DNA of 7,320 nt, taken from contig CALRFM010000052.1 of the NCBI GenBank assembly GCA_943356515.1, forward strand, positions 1-7,320, given 5' to 3'. Within the stretch, counting starts at the first letter, position 1. The number at the start of each line of letters is the position of its first letter. Below, piece after piece: positions 1-5,067 of the stretch. Below the pieces are notes generated by a model that saw only the letters and a list, made by a program, of their open reading frames with translations, was not told the origin of the DNA and searched no databases. Position numbers and translations under genes: made by a program. Origin of the DNA: Patescibacteria group bacterium. Its GTDB lineage: Bacteria; Patescibacteriota; Microgenomatia; UBA1406; GWC2-37-13.

Positions 1-132
1 AGCAAACTGTCTGGGTCAGAAGATTTTACCCTCGGTCAAAAAGTGAAAGTATTTGTCGAACGTATAAGTGGAAAAGAGCGCCGCATGAGTCTTCTCCTCC
101 CACAAACAGACAAGCCAGTATTCTACAGATAA
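1..132 (+). CDS. S1 RNA-binding-domain protein, C-terminal fragment
   Basis: The first 43 codons are open in frame 1 and end at TAA (130-132); the gene starts before the window. The peptide has the look of the last strands of an S1 (OB-fold) RNA-binding domain: a 'F-x-x-GQKVKVFVERI' strand-turn-strand followed by 'KERRMSLLL', the usual basic turn and final beta strand of S1 repeats. Only about eight residues follow the domain, so it is the last domain of its protein. S1 repeats end ribosomal protein S1, polynucleotide phosphorylase and several RNases, and the fragment is too short to choose between them. It is absent from a simple ATG-initiated ORF search because its start lies outside. The downstream opposite-strand gene ends only 9 bp away, so the two genes are convergent with almost no terminator space. 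Confidence 0.72.
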   Translation, partial: SKLSGSEDFTLGQKVKVFVERISGKERRMSLLLPQTDKPVFYR

Positions 133-141
133 ATAAATATC

Positions 142-537
142 TTATGCAAGGTTTGCTCCGGGTGATGGGGGATTCTTCTTCTCAAGCATACTTGCTATTT
201 GGTTATTTCTTACCTCTATTTTAATGGGTCGAACGAGCTGCACCCCAAGGTTAGCTATCTTGAATCCCAATCCAAGGAGAAAGTTCATAATAAGAAAGTA
301 TACCGCCATATTGAGAACATTATTTAATAATTCTGGATCAATAAGCTGTGGTATGGGTAGACTACTTCCACCACTTGCAAGTTCTGCGAATTGATTAGTA
401 TTGATTGGTTCAGAAGTGAAAAATTCTATCGGGTTGGCTTTGTTGGTAAATACCATAACGATCTGTATAGCTGCAAATACCATCACCGCAATTCCTAAGG
501 CCAATAGTATATATCCGACGATTCTTTCTGAACTCAT
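142..537 (-). CDS. small two-pass membrane protein, unknown function
   Basis: From the chosen start (ATG at 537-535) the product has 131 residues. It has one long hydrophobic segment at about residues 7-30, a polar middle rich in Asn, Ser and Pro with 'FFTSEPI', and a second hydrophobic segment at about 76-100. The tail is basic ('RPIKIEVRNNQ') and probably cytoplasmic. This two-helix layout resembles small conserved hypothetical membrane proteins common in CPR genomes; I cannot assign a function. The reading frame can be extended to an ATG at 573, adding 12 residues (MSLLYCFLYNKC). I prefer 537 because a -10-like TACAAT (549-544) lies 6 nt before it, the same spacing seen at other genes here, and because the peptide from 537 starts directly before the helix. 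No Shine-Dalgarno is visible for either start. It is transcribed divergently from panC. Confidence 0.7.
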   Translation of the reverse strand: MSSERIVGYILLALGIAVMVFAAIQIVMVFTNKANPIEFFTSEPINTNQFAELASGGSSLPIPQLIDPELLNNVLNMAVYFLIMNFLLGLGFKIANLGVQLVRPIKIEVRNNQIASMLEKKNPPSPGANLA

Positions 538-543
538 ACATTT

Positions 544-549
544 ATTGTA
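544..549 (-). promoter_or_regulatory. -10-like hexamer of the small membrane protein gene
   Basis: TACAAT read on the minus strand, 6 nt before the ATG at 537. A transcription start 7 nt downstream would fall on the A of that ATG, giving a leaderless message. No clear -35 is present. A second candidate, TATTAT (587-582), would instead serve the ATG at 573. Weak call made mainly from the spacing shared with other genes in the window. Confidence 0.35.
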
Positions 550-626
550 AAGGAAACAATACAATAATGACATACATTGTTATAATAAGGAGTGGAGATA
601 GCATTCTATTAAATCCCATAATAATA

Positions 627-647
627 CTATCCACAGAGTGTGTATAA
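627..647. other. inverted pair of DnaA-box-like 9-mers
   Basis: CTATCCACA at 627-635 differs from the bacterial DnaA box TTATCCACA only at the first base. TGTGTATAA at 639-647 is, on the minus strand, TTATACACA, a known variant box (one such box occurs in E. coli oriC). They face each other across 3 bp (GAG), followed by an AT-only or nearly AT-only stretch up to about 668. The second box covers the expected -35 position of the panC promoter. The sequence match is direct; DnaA binding, origin activity or promoter control is inference. Confidence 0.4.
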
Positions 648-661
648 CTTAATAATTACTA

Positions 662-667
662 TATAAT
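662..667 (+). promoter_or_regulatory. panC promoter, consensus -10
   Basis: A perfect TATAAT ends 7 nt before the panC ATG at 675. Transcription starting the usual 7-8 nt after the -10 would begin on or next to that A, leaving no room for a Shine-Dalgarno. The -35 position (639-644, TGTGTA) matches TTGACA poorly and lies in a DnaA-box-like sequence. Confidence 0.6.
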
Positions 668-674
668 TACTGTT

Positions 675-1511
675 ATGAAAGCAATTAATAAAATAAATAT
701 TCTTCAAAAAATCATCAAAGATCATATATTAAATAAAAATACTATCGGATTCATTCCCACCATGGGCGCGCTGCATAAAGGGCATCTTTCGCTCATACAA
801 AAGGCCAAACATGAAAATGATATAGTTGTTGTTTCTATTTTTGTAAACCCCAAACAATTTAACAAACAAGAAGATCTAGATAGATATCCACATACCCTAG
901 AGCAAGATAAAGCGCTTATCCAAGATTATGCCAACTATGTATTCTGTCCAGACGTTGACGAAATGTATCCTACAGGATTCCAATCAACCATTCATATAGG
1001 TGACCTTGCAAATATATTAGAGGGAGAACATCGTCCCGGACATTTTGACGGTATGGCGACTGTTGTATTGAAGTTATTACATCTTTGTCAACCAACGCGC
1101 ATATATATGGGTCTGAAAGACTATCAACAATGCCTCATAGTTGAGCAGATGGTAAAAGATTTAGATATTCCTACTAAAGTAGTTGGCGTCCCTACTGTCA
1201 GAGAAGATTCGCTATTGGCGCTTTCATCTCGAAATCTCCTATTATTACCGAAAGACAAGAAACCAGCAGCTCAGATATTTGTAGCACTACTAAAGGCCCA
1301 AGAGCTCATCCTTGGCGGAGAAAGAGATGCGCGTATCGTCGAAAGAACAATAAAAGCCGAGCTTGAGCATATCTCCAAGAAGATAGATTATGTTGCGGTT
1401 CGATCACTATCACTAGAAACCATTCCAACAATAGATCAAGATGTTGTTATTCTTGTGGCCCTCTACTTGGGTGGTGTGCGTCTTATCGACAACATCATCG
1501 TTCGGCTATAA
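675..1511 (+). CDS. panC: pantoate--beta-alanine ligase (pantothenate synthetase)
   Basis: PanC condenses (R)-pantoate with beta-alanine using ATP, through a pantoyl-adenylate, to make pantothenate, the precursor of coenzyme A. At 278 residues it is near the family's usual 280. Visible signatures: 'IPTMGALHKGHLSL' with the nucleotidyltransferase HxxH-type pair His34/His37, 'FVNPKQF' with Gln61, 'GEHRPGHFDGMATVV' (117-131), 'KDYQQ' (148-152), 'LSSRN' (183-187) and the C-terminal 'RLIDN'. Two departures: the usual FGxKDYQQ reads MGLKDYQQ, and the usual R-x-x-D-G-L-A before SSRN reads R-E-D-S-L-L-A, so the common Asp-Gly is Ser-Leu. Catalytic-type residues otherwise appear intact. The start is set by a consensus -10 seven bases upstream; no Shine-Dalgarno. 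No panB, panE or panD is nearby, so substrates may be imported or made by genes elsewhere. Confidence 0.95.
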   Translation: MKAINKINILQKIIKDHILNKNTIGFIPTMGALHKGHLSLIQKAKHENDIVVVSIFVNPKQFNKQEDLDRYPHTLEQDKALIQDYANYVFCPDVDEMYPTGFQSTIHIGDLANILEGEHRPGHFDGMATVVLKLLHLCQPTRIYMGLKDYQQCLIVEQMVKDLDIPTKVVGVPTVREDSLLALSSRNLLLLPKDKKPAAQIFVALLKAQELILGGERDARIVERTIKAELEHISKKIDYVAVRSLSLETIPTIDQDVVILVALYLGGVRLIDNIIVRL

Positions 1512-1532
1512 TATACGTGTCATCTCTAAACT

Positions 1533-1589
1533 GTCATGCTGAACTCGTTTCAGCATCTTAAAAAGATCCTGAAATAAATTCAGGATGAC
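1533..1589. repeat. palindromic repeat A, copy 1 (intergenic)
   Basis: A 57-bp element built from two hairpins. The left arm 1533-1558 holds ATGCTGAA / TTCAGCAT around a 5-nt loop; the right arm 1564-1589 holds ATCCTGAA / TTCAGGAT around another. The arms are themselves imperfect inverted copies of each other, with GTCAT at the left edge and ATGAC at the right edge. The stem base differs between arms (G-C in the left, C-G in the right) with pairing kept. A second copy with identical arm sequence over most of its length lies at 6619-6684. On the minus strand the right hairpin is followed by CTTTTT, so it could act as a terminator in that direction. Confidence 0.85.
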
Positions 1590-1860
1590 AAGTGAGATTA
1601 ATAAGCCAGCAGGTTTTAAACCTCTAGGTAGAGTATACTTATTTTATATGCTAGGAATAATTGGATTTACATTGCATACACTTGGAGAGATTATGGTAGG
1701 ATTCACCGCCATTATGGTGCATCACCGTGTGTGGAAGGAACACAAAATAGACAAGAGAGTATTTGCCGAAATGAACAAGGAGCGAAAGATCGGCATTATC
1801 GGGCTCATCCTTATTGTTGCTGGATTTGCCATTGAGTTGGTTTTCAGAACCATGAGCTAA
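1585..1860 (+). CDS. small two-TM membrane protein, unknown function
   Basis: The frame gives 91 residues: a short polar N-terminus, a hydrophobic segment at about 17-45 with 'GIIGFTLHTLGEIMVGFTAIM', a basic loop 'HHRVWKEHKIDKRV' (46-59), and a second hydrophobic helix at about 69-87. I recognise the general type from CPR genomes but know no function. The start is uncertain. The ATG at 1585 lies inside palindromic repeat A, so the repeat supplies the first codons. Met22 (ATG at 1648) is preceded at 8 nt by TATACT (1634-1639), a 5/6 match to a -10, and would give a 70-residue leaderless product that still keeps both helices. A TATAAT overlapping the panC stop (1507-1512) could also drive the longer form. 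An opposite-strand ORF over the same bases has no protein-like features. Confidence 0.68.
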   Translation: MTSEINKPAGFKPLGRVYLFYMLGIIGFTLHTLGEIMVGFTAIMVHHRVWKEHKIDKRVFAEMNKERKIGIIGLILIVAGFAIELVFRTMS

Positions 1861-1906
1861 TTTGTAGCCCAAACCTCTTTATACCTAAAACACTTCACCT
1901 TCAAGT

Positions 1907-1958
1907 CTCCCTTCAGAAGGGAGTACCCGAAGTCGAGTCAGACTCGACGAAGGGGGAG
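1907..1958. repeat. palindromic repeat C between convergent genes
   Basis: Two tandem hairpins with nearly perfect arms: CTCCCTTC / GAAGGGAG around one central A (1907-1923) and GTCGAGTC / GACTCGAC around one central A (1932-1948). A third complementary segment, GAAGGGGGAG (1949-1958), can pair with the first CTCCCTTC, so an alternative outer stem is possible. The composition is G/C-rich against AT-rich surroundings. It lies between two genes that end facing each other (stops at 1860 and 1965) and may end transcription from both sides, although neither strand shows a clear U-tract. It is unlike repeat A in sequence but similar in design. Confidence 0.7.
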
Positions 1959-1964
1959 GGATGT

Positions 1965-2837
1965 TTACAAAATCACACTCTCGTCTTTTTTAGTTTCCGA
2001 CTGATTAGTGAGGATATAGGTATCAGTATTGTACGTATCGGTAAATATATATTCACCTTCCCCCTTTAAAATACCTTCGTATGGCAGGCAATAACCACAA
2101 CCATCTGCGCCACTGGGACATTTAAACTTACCTAGTTTACGCGCTGTTTTCATGCGCTTGGCAACATTTAAAATAGTTTCATACGCATCATCTTTATTGG
2201 GGAGTTCTTGTTCTATGGGGTCTTCATCTTTTGCCAAATACCAATAGCTTGCTTTCGATACGCTTCGTTTTTGGGTATTTCCCACCAAGAGCAAGTAAAT
2301 GGGAAGTTGGAGCGAGCTTGAGGATTCTGCATTATTGCCAGTTTTAAAATCGATAATATGCACACTGTCGGTATCTTCCAAATACTCGAGCCAATCAATC
2401 TTACCACACAATATAATATTATCTTCTTCAGAGAGAAAATAATATGGCAGGTCGCTTTGAATTTTTACCGCTTTACGCGCTATGGGGCCGGGATTTTTAG
2501 TTACTCTTGAAATCATCTCTCGTCCTCTTTTTTTATACTGTTCTTCACTTTCCCTGTCATGGAATCCACCCTGTTTTCCTGAAACCTTTTTCCATGACTC
2601 GTCAAATCTGTCCATCAACAAAGTGCTAAAACGATCTTTCACCGGCAGCACAGAAAGCGATTCTATAACTTCATGCACGGCCTGGCCAAGCGCCAAAGGC
2701 GCCGACATAATCTTTATTTTATGATTAGTCTTCGGATCTTTGTACACATGTTTAAGCTGGTATGCTCGTTCACATTGAAGAAAGTCAGTTATTGAAGTAT
2801 GAGAAACCCACACAGCCGAATATTTATCTGGTGCCAT
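1965..2837 (-). CDS. PD-(D/E)XK nuclease, RecB/Cas4-like, with putative Fe-S cysteines
   Basis: This is a 290-residue stand-alone nuclease of the RecB/Cas4/AddB C-terminal type. Motifs in order: 'SITDFLQCERAYQLKHVYK' (15-33), the usual N-terminal helix with Cys22; 'LGQAVHEVIES' with His55; 'GKIDWLE' with Asp148; 'IIDFKTG' with Asp163 and Lys165; and 'LQLPIY' with Gln177 and Tyr181. Near the end, 'KCPSGADGCGYC' gives Cys240, Cys247 and Cys250. One early plus three late cysteines is the 4Fe-4S pattern of Cas4 and AddB. The family cuts DNA ends in repair, recombination or spacer processing; no cas gene or helicase is in view, so the role is open. The last 40 residues are polar and likely disordered. 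The start (2837) lies 11 bp after the previous gene; an AAGGAG sits 14 nt upstream and an extended -10 ends 5 nt upstream. Confidence 0.88.
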   Translation of the reverse strand: MAPDKYSAVWVSHTSITDFLQCERAYQLKHVYKDPKTNHKIKIMSAPLALGQAVHEVIESLSVLPVKDRFSTLLMDRFDESWKKVSGKQGGFHDRESEEQYKKRGREMISRVTKNPGPIARKAVKIQSDLPYYFLSEEDNIILCGKIDWLEYLEDTDSVHIIDFKTGNNAESSSSLQLPIYLLLVGNTQKRSVSKASYWYLAKDEDPIEQELPNKDDAYETILNVAKRMKTARKLGKFKCPSGADGCGYCLPYEGILKGEGEYIFTDTYNTDTYILTNQSETKKDESVIL

Positions 2838-2842
2838 GAGTC

Positions 2843-2851
2843 ATTATATCA
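2843..2851 (-). promoter_or_regulatory. extended -10 before the nuclease gene
   Basis: On the minus strand TGATATAAT occurs at 2850-2842 region, with TATAAT at 2848-2843 and the TG extension at 2850-2849, overlapping the TGA stop of the 107-aa gene. It ends 5 nt before the nuclease ATG (2837). No -35 is evident, which is usual for extended -10 promoters. The identical TGATATAAT precedes the tRNA gene. It would let the nuclease be expressed apart from its upstream neighbours. Confidence 0.45.
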
Positions 2852-3172
2852 CTCCTTTGCTTTGGATATATCTTTATGCAGATCGGTAAGAAGGCCGTCA
2901 ACTGCCGTTTGAATTTTCTCTTCGGTTTTGTCTATTTTTCCTTTAATATGGTTCCAAAGCTCACCATGGTTTTCATCTGCCATATGAGTAAGAAATATTT
3001 TTTTATCTTCTTCAGAAAGCTCGGTCAAAATAGTGTCGACTATCAAGTGATGTATGCCAGATTCAGCTATGTCTATAAGTTCTTTTCGTTCTTCTACCGT
3101 AAGGTCTAATCCGTCAAGTGCCGCATGAATGGAGTCGATAGTTATGAGGTGATGGTAAAAATGTTTTTTCAT
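2849..3172 (-). CDS. small helical protein, unknown function
   Basis: The product has 107 residues with no Cys, no Trp except one, and no hydrophobic segment long enough to cross a membrane. It is rich in Glu, Asp, Lys and His and reads as several amphipathic helices: 'TVEERKELIDIAESGIHHLIVDTILTEL' type sequence at about 25-52, 'SEEDKKIFLTHMA' (53-65) and a long C-terminal helix 'KIDKTEEKIQTAVDGLLTDLHKDI' type at about 78-103. I know similar small acidic helical proteins from CPR genomes but cannot name a family with confidence. It lies 3 bp after the DPBB-like gene and 11 bp before the nuclease gene, so all three are probably one transcript, with this ORF likely translationally coupled to the gene before it. 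The last codons (Ala-Lys-Glu-stop) contain an AAGGAG that may help translation of the next gene. Confidence 0.75.
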   Translation of the reverse strand: MKKHFYHHLITIDSIHAALDGLDLTVEERKELIDIAESGIHHLIVDTILTELSEEDKKIFLTHMADENHGELWNHIKGKIDKTEEKIQTAVDGLLTDLHKDISKAKE

Positions 3173-3175
3173 ATA

Positions 3176-4057
3176 TTAATGAATATCTATTGGTCCCAGT
3201 GGAATGGTATTTTCTGGGTCATCCACAAAAAAGTATACCACTGGCCCACGGGCGCTCCCATCCTGGCGTTCTAGATAACTCATAACTTCGGGCGACCCAC
3301 CTAAGTGCTTACCGGTCCACGGGGCAGGTCCGGCATCGCCGATTACTACCACCATTGCTTTTCCATTTTCTGGATTTACTACAAGCATTTTACGAAATTT
3401 GAAAAAGGCATAGAGCTCATTGGGATTTTCATCCCACCCAGGCGCCAAGAATGTTTGCACTGCCAAATAGTATTTTTCTCGCTCAATATCTTCTTGAGTT
3501 AATACGCCAGATTGTGCAAAATATCCCCAAGCACCTCGTCCCGGAGCCATGCCAGAAGCGGCAAATCGAACATCATCGGCGTTTTGAAAATGGGTGGTCA
3601 TTGTGTCTCCCTCGTAGCGGGCCAAGTGTTGCTCGGCGCCGATAAATCCATAACTTCTATTAAGCCGTTTGCCATAAAGTTCAGCCTGCGCATTCATACC
3701 AAAATACGATTTGAACATAGTTGCTATTTGCGCTTCTTGTTCGGCGTTAAGCTCAGTCACCTCAAGGGGAAGTATAGCTTTTAACTCTTCTACTAAACTA
3801 CTTGTTGAATGCGAGCCGGCTTCATCTACCGGAGGACTAGGCGGAAGGAGATTTTGAGCCAAGGTAGATGCAGAAACGGGGTTTGCTAACATAAGCATAC
3901 CAGCGGCAGATCCAGCAATCAGTTGCTTAGAATTATCCTTCATCCATCGAAGAGATGCTTTATGTTTGTCAACAAGATCTTTATGAATTTTTTTATGACG
4001 TTTTACCCATGCGTCGCGGAGTGTATGAAAGTGTGAAGGGTACTTCTTTATAGTCAT
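3176..4057 (-). CDS. membrane-anchored or secreted protein with DPBB/RlpA-like C-terminal region
   Basis: This 293-residue protein opens with about 44 strongly basic residues (many Lys, His and Arg), then a hydrophobic stretch 'QLIAGSAAGMLMLANPVSAS' (45-64) ending in an Ala-x-Ala-like site. That suggests a signal peptide or anchor with an unusually long cytosolic lead. A Pro/Ser linker (70-87) and a helical middle with a conserved-looking 'YGFIGAEQHLARYEGD' (136-151) follow. Residues 222-262, 'KMLVVNPENGKAMVVVIGDAGP...SPEVMSYL', match the pattern of double-psi beta-barrel RlpA/expansin domains (Val-x-Asn-x-x-Asn-Gly-Lys, then an Asp-x-Gly-Pro, then Ser-x-x-x-x-x-Leu), with Asp241 at the position of the usual active-site Asp. 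A cell-wall role is therefore inferred, not shown. It is first in a three-gene minus-strand unit and divergent from the beta-lactamase-like gene. Confidence 0.8.
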   Translation of the reverse strand: MTIKKYPSHFHTLRDAWVKRHKKIHKDLVDKHKASLRWMKDNSKQLIAGSAAGMLMLANPVSASTLAQNLLPPSPPVDEAGSHSTSSLVEELKAILPLEVTELNAEQEAQIATMFKSYFGMNAQAELYGKRLNRSYGFIGAEQHLARYEGDTMTTHFQNADDVRFAASGMAPGRGAWGYFAQSGVLTQEDIEREKYYLAVQTFLAPGWDENPNELYAFFKFRKMLVVNPENGKAMVVVIGDAGPAPWTGKHLGGSPEVMSYLERQDGSARGPVVYFFVDDPENTIPLGPIDIH

Positions 4058-4063
4058 ACAGAA

Positions 4064-4091
4064 AGTGTACTATAAATAGTATGACTCTCAA
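4064..4091 (-). promoter_or_regulatory. promoter of the DPBB-like gene
   Basis: On the minus strand TTGAGA (4091-4086, 5/6 to TTGACA), a 16-nt spacer, TACACT (4069-4064, 4/6) and then 6 nt to the ATG at 4057. The spacing is exactly that of the stronger antitoxin promoter (5640-5613), which supports the call despite the imperfect -10. The -35 lies inside the first codons of the divergent gene at 4081. Confidence 0.5.
4068..4080 (+). promoter_or_regulatory. promoter of the beta-lactamase-like gene within a symmetric divergent region
   Basis: The ATG at 4081 directly follows ACTATAAATAGT (4069-4080), a near-palindrome with perfect 5-bp arms. TACTAT (4068-4073) ends 7 nt before the ATG, the same distance as at panC; TATAAA (4071-4076) is an alternative. 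No good -35 and no Shine-Dalgarno are seen. Because the opposite gene's -10 overlaps here, RNA polymerase could probably serve only one direction at a time. Confidence 0.45.
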
Positions 4092-4938
4092 CAATAATAA
4101 CCTCCGCACAATCTTCATCCTCATCACAGTATTAGGAGGGCTTATTGTATTTGGGTCATTCAAAAATACTTTGCCTGCAAGAGACAACTTAGAAGAGGGA
4201 TTGGTGCAAAGTATATTTTCTCGGTATGTCGAGCCACCAGAAGATAATACGCTCGTAATAAGCATTGAACAAATACTCGCAGAAACAGACGGGACGTATG
4301 GCGTCTTCATCAAAAATCTTAAAACAGAAAGAACATATGTAATAAACGAACATAAGGTTTTTAATTCTGCAAGTTTGTATAAACTGTGGGTTATGGCAGT
4401 AACATTTGATCAGATTCAGCAAGGCTCAGTAAATAAAAGCGATACAACTACGGTATCTCAATCTGTAGATGAATCGTTAGAGCAAATGATTACGGTTTCA
4501 GATAATTATTCTGCACTCCTACTGTCTGAACGCATCAGATTATCTAACGTAACCTCTTTTCTCCAAAAAAATGGATTTTATGAGTCGACAATAGGAGCAG
4601 ATGATGGCTTCCCAAAAACCACACCCCACGATATGGCGCTTTTTTTTGAAAAACTCCATACAGGAGGACTTGCAAATAAGAGGGACACTCATCAAATGTG
4701 GCAACTACTTAAAAACCAACAACTCAATAACAAACTTCCCAAATACCTTCCAGAAGAGGTCATCATCGCACATAAAACTGGTGAATTAGATAGGGTTTCA
4801 CACGATGCGGGAATAGTATTTACCAAAAAAGGGGACTATATCATAGTGGTGATGTCAGAAAGTAAAGACCAATATGTTGCAGCAGAACAGATAGCGCTCA
4901 TATCTAAAGAGGTTTATAACTATTTTATTAATAAATAA
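4081..4938 (+). CDS. membrane-anchored class A beta-lactamase-like serine hydrolase
   Basis: The 285-residue product has an N-terminal membrane segment (about 9-27), a 40-residue polar linker and a penicillin-recognising domain. Its three family motifs are present and in order: S-x-x-K as 'SLYK' (98-101, nucleophile Ser98), SDN (140-142) and KTG as 'HKTGELDRVSHDAG' (232-234). 'TTPHDMALFFEKL' (180-192) matches the helix after the omega loop. The gap from SDN to this helix is about 10 residues shorter than in true class A enzymes, and the Glu-x-x-Leu-Asn omega-loop motif that carries the deacylating Glu166 is not recognisable. It may thus be a peptidoglycan-acting hydrolase or penicillin-binding protein and not an efficient beta-lactamase. 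It is divergent from a DPBB-like envelope gene, and convergent with a tRNA gene 7 bp after its stop. It appears leaderless. Confidence 0.88.
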   Translation: MTLNNNNLRTIFILITVLGGLIVFGSFKNTLPARDNLEEGLVQSIFSRYVEPPEDNTLVISIEQILAETDGTYGVFIKNLKTERTYVINEHKVFNSASLYKLWVMAVTFDQIQQGSVNKSDTTTVSQSVDESLEQMITVSDNYSALLLSERIRLSNVTSFLQKNGFYESTIGADDGFPKTTPHDMALFFEKLHTGGLANKRDTHQMWQLLKNQQLNNKLPKYLPEEVIIAHKTGELDRVSHDAGIVFTKKGDYIIVVMSESKDQYVAAEQIALISKEVYNYFINK

Positions 4939-4945
4939 TTCTTAC

Positions 4946-5019
4946 TGGCTGGGAGACTAGGATTCGAACCTAGATAAATAGATCCAGAATCTATTGTCCT
5001 GCCGTTAGACGATCTCCCA
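4946..5019 (-). tRNA. tRNA-Gln, anticodon CTG
   Basis: On the minus strand the acceptor stem TGGGAGA (5019-5013) pairs with TCTCCCA (4956-4950). The anticodon arm is ATAGA - loop TTCTGGA - TCTAT (4994-4978), with CTG at 4987-4985. The T arm CTAGG - TTCGAAT - CCTAG lies at 4973-4957. The first pair U1-A72 and G73 are typical of glutamine tRNAs, and the anticodon reads CAG. CCA is encoded (4948-4946). No base in the stems breaks the cloverleaf. Length is 71 nt plus CCA. Confidence 0.96.
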
Positions 5020-5031
5020 ATGCTCGAGGTT

Positions 5032-5040
5032 ATTATATCA
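5032..5040 (-). promoter_or_regulatory. tRNA-Gln promoter, extended -10
   Basis: TGATATAAT on the minus strand (TATAAT at 5037-5032, TG at 5040-5039). The expected transcription start near 5025 leaves about five bases before the mature tRNA 5' end at 5019. There is no good -35. The same nonamer occurs before the nuclease gene. Confidence 0.55.
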
Positions 5041-5067
5041 AGTGTGTGGCTATTATTTGATTCTAAG

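Noticed and set aside
1533..1589. Intrinsic terminator for panC
   Set aside because: On the plus strand neither hairpin is followed by a U-tract; the T-run follows the stem only on the minus strand.
1651..1872. 73-residue ORF on the minus strand opposite the 91-aa membrane protein
   Set aside because: It is a shadow of the two-TM gene; its residues show no domain pattern and many Asn/His/Ser typical of antisense frames.
1533..1958. CRISPR array
   Set aside because: The repeats are palindromes of different sequence with no regular spacing or spacers; the Cas4-like nuclease alone is not evidence for CRISPR.
3993..4313. 106-residue minus-strand ORF spanning the divergent promoter region
   Set aside because: It overlaps the beginnings of two well-supported genes and has no recognisable features, so it is an antisense shadow.
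4081..4938. Antibiotic-resistance beta-lactamase gene
   Set aside because: The catalytic omega-loop Glu motif is not recognisable, so a resistance function cannot be claimed from sequence.
4939..5067. tRNA 3' end as an attachment site of an integrated element
   Set aside because: The TA module lies on the 5' side of the tRNA, and no second copy of the tRNA 3' end or integrase gene is present in the window.
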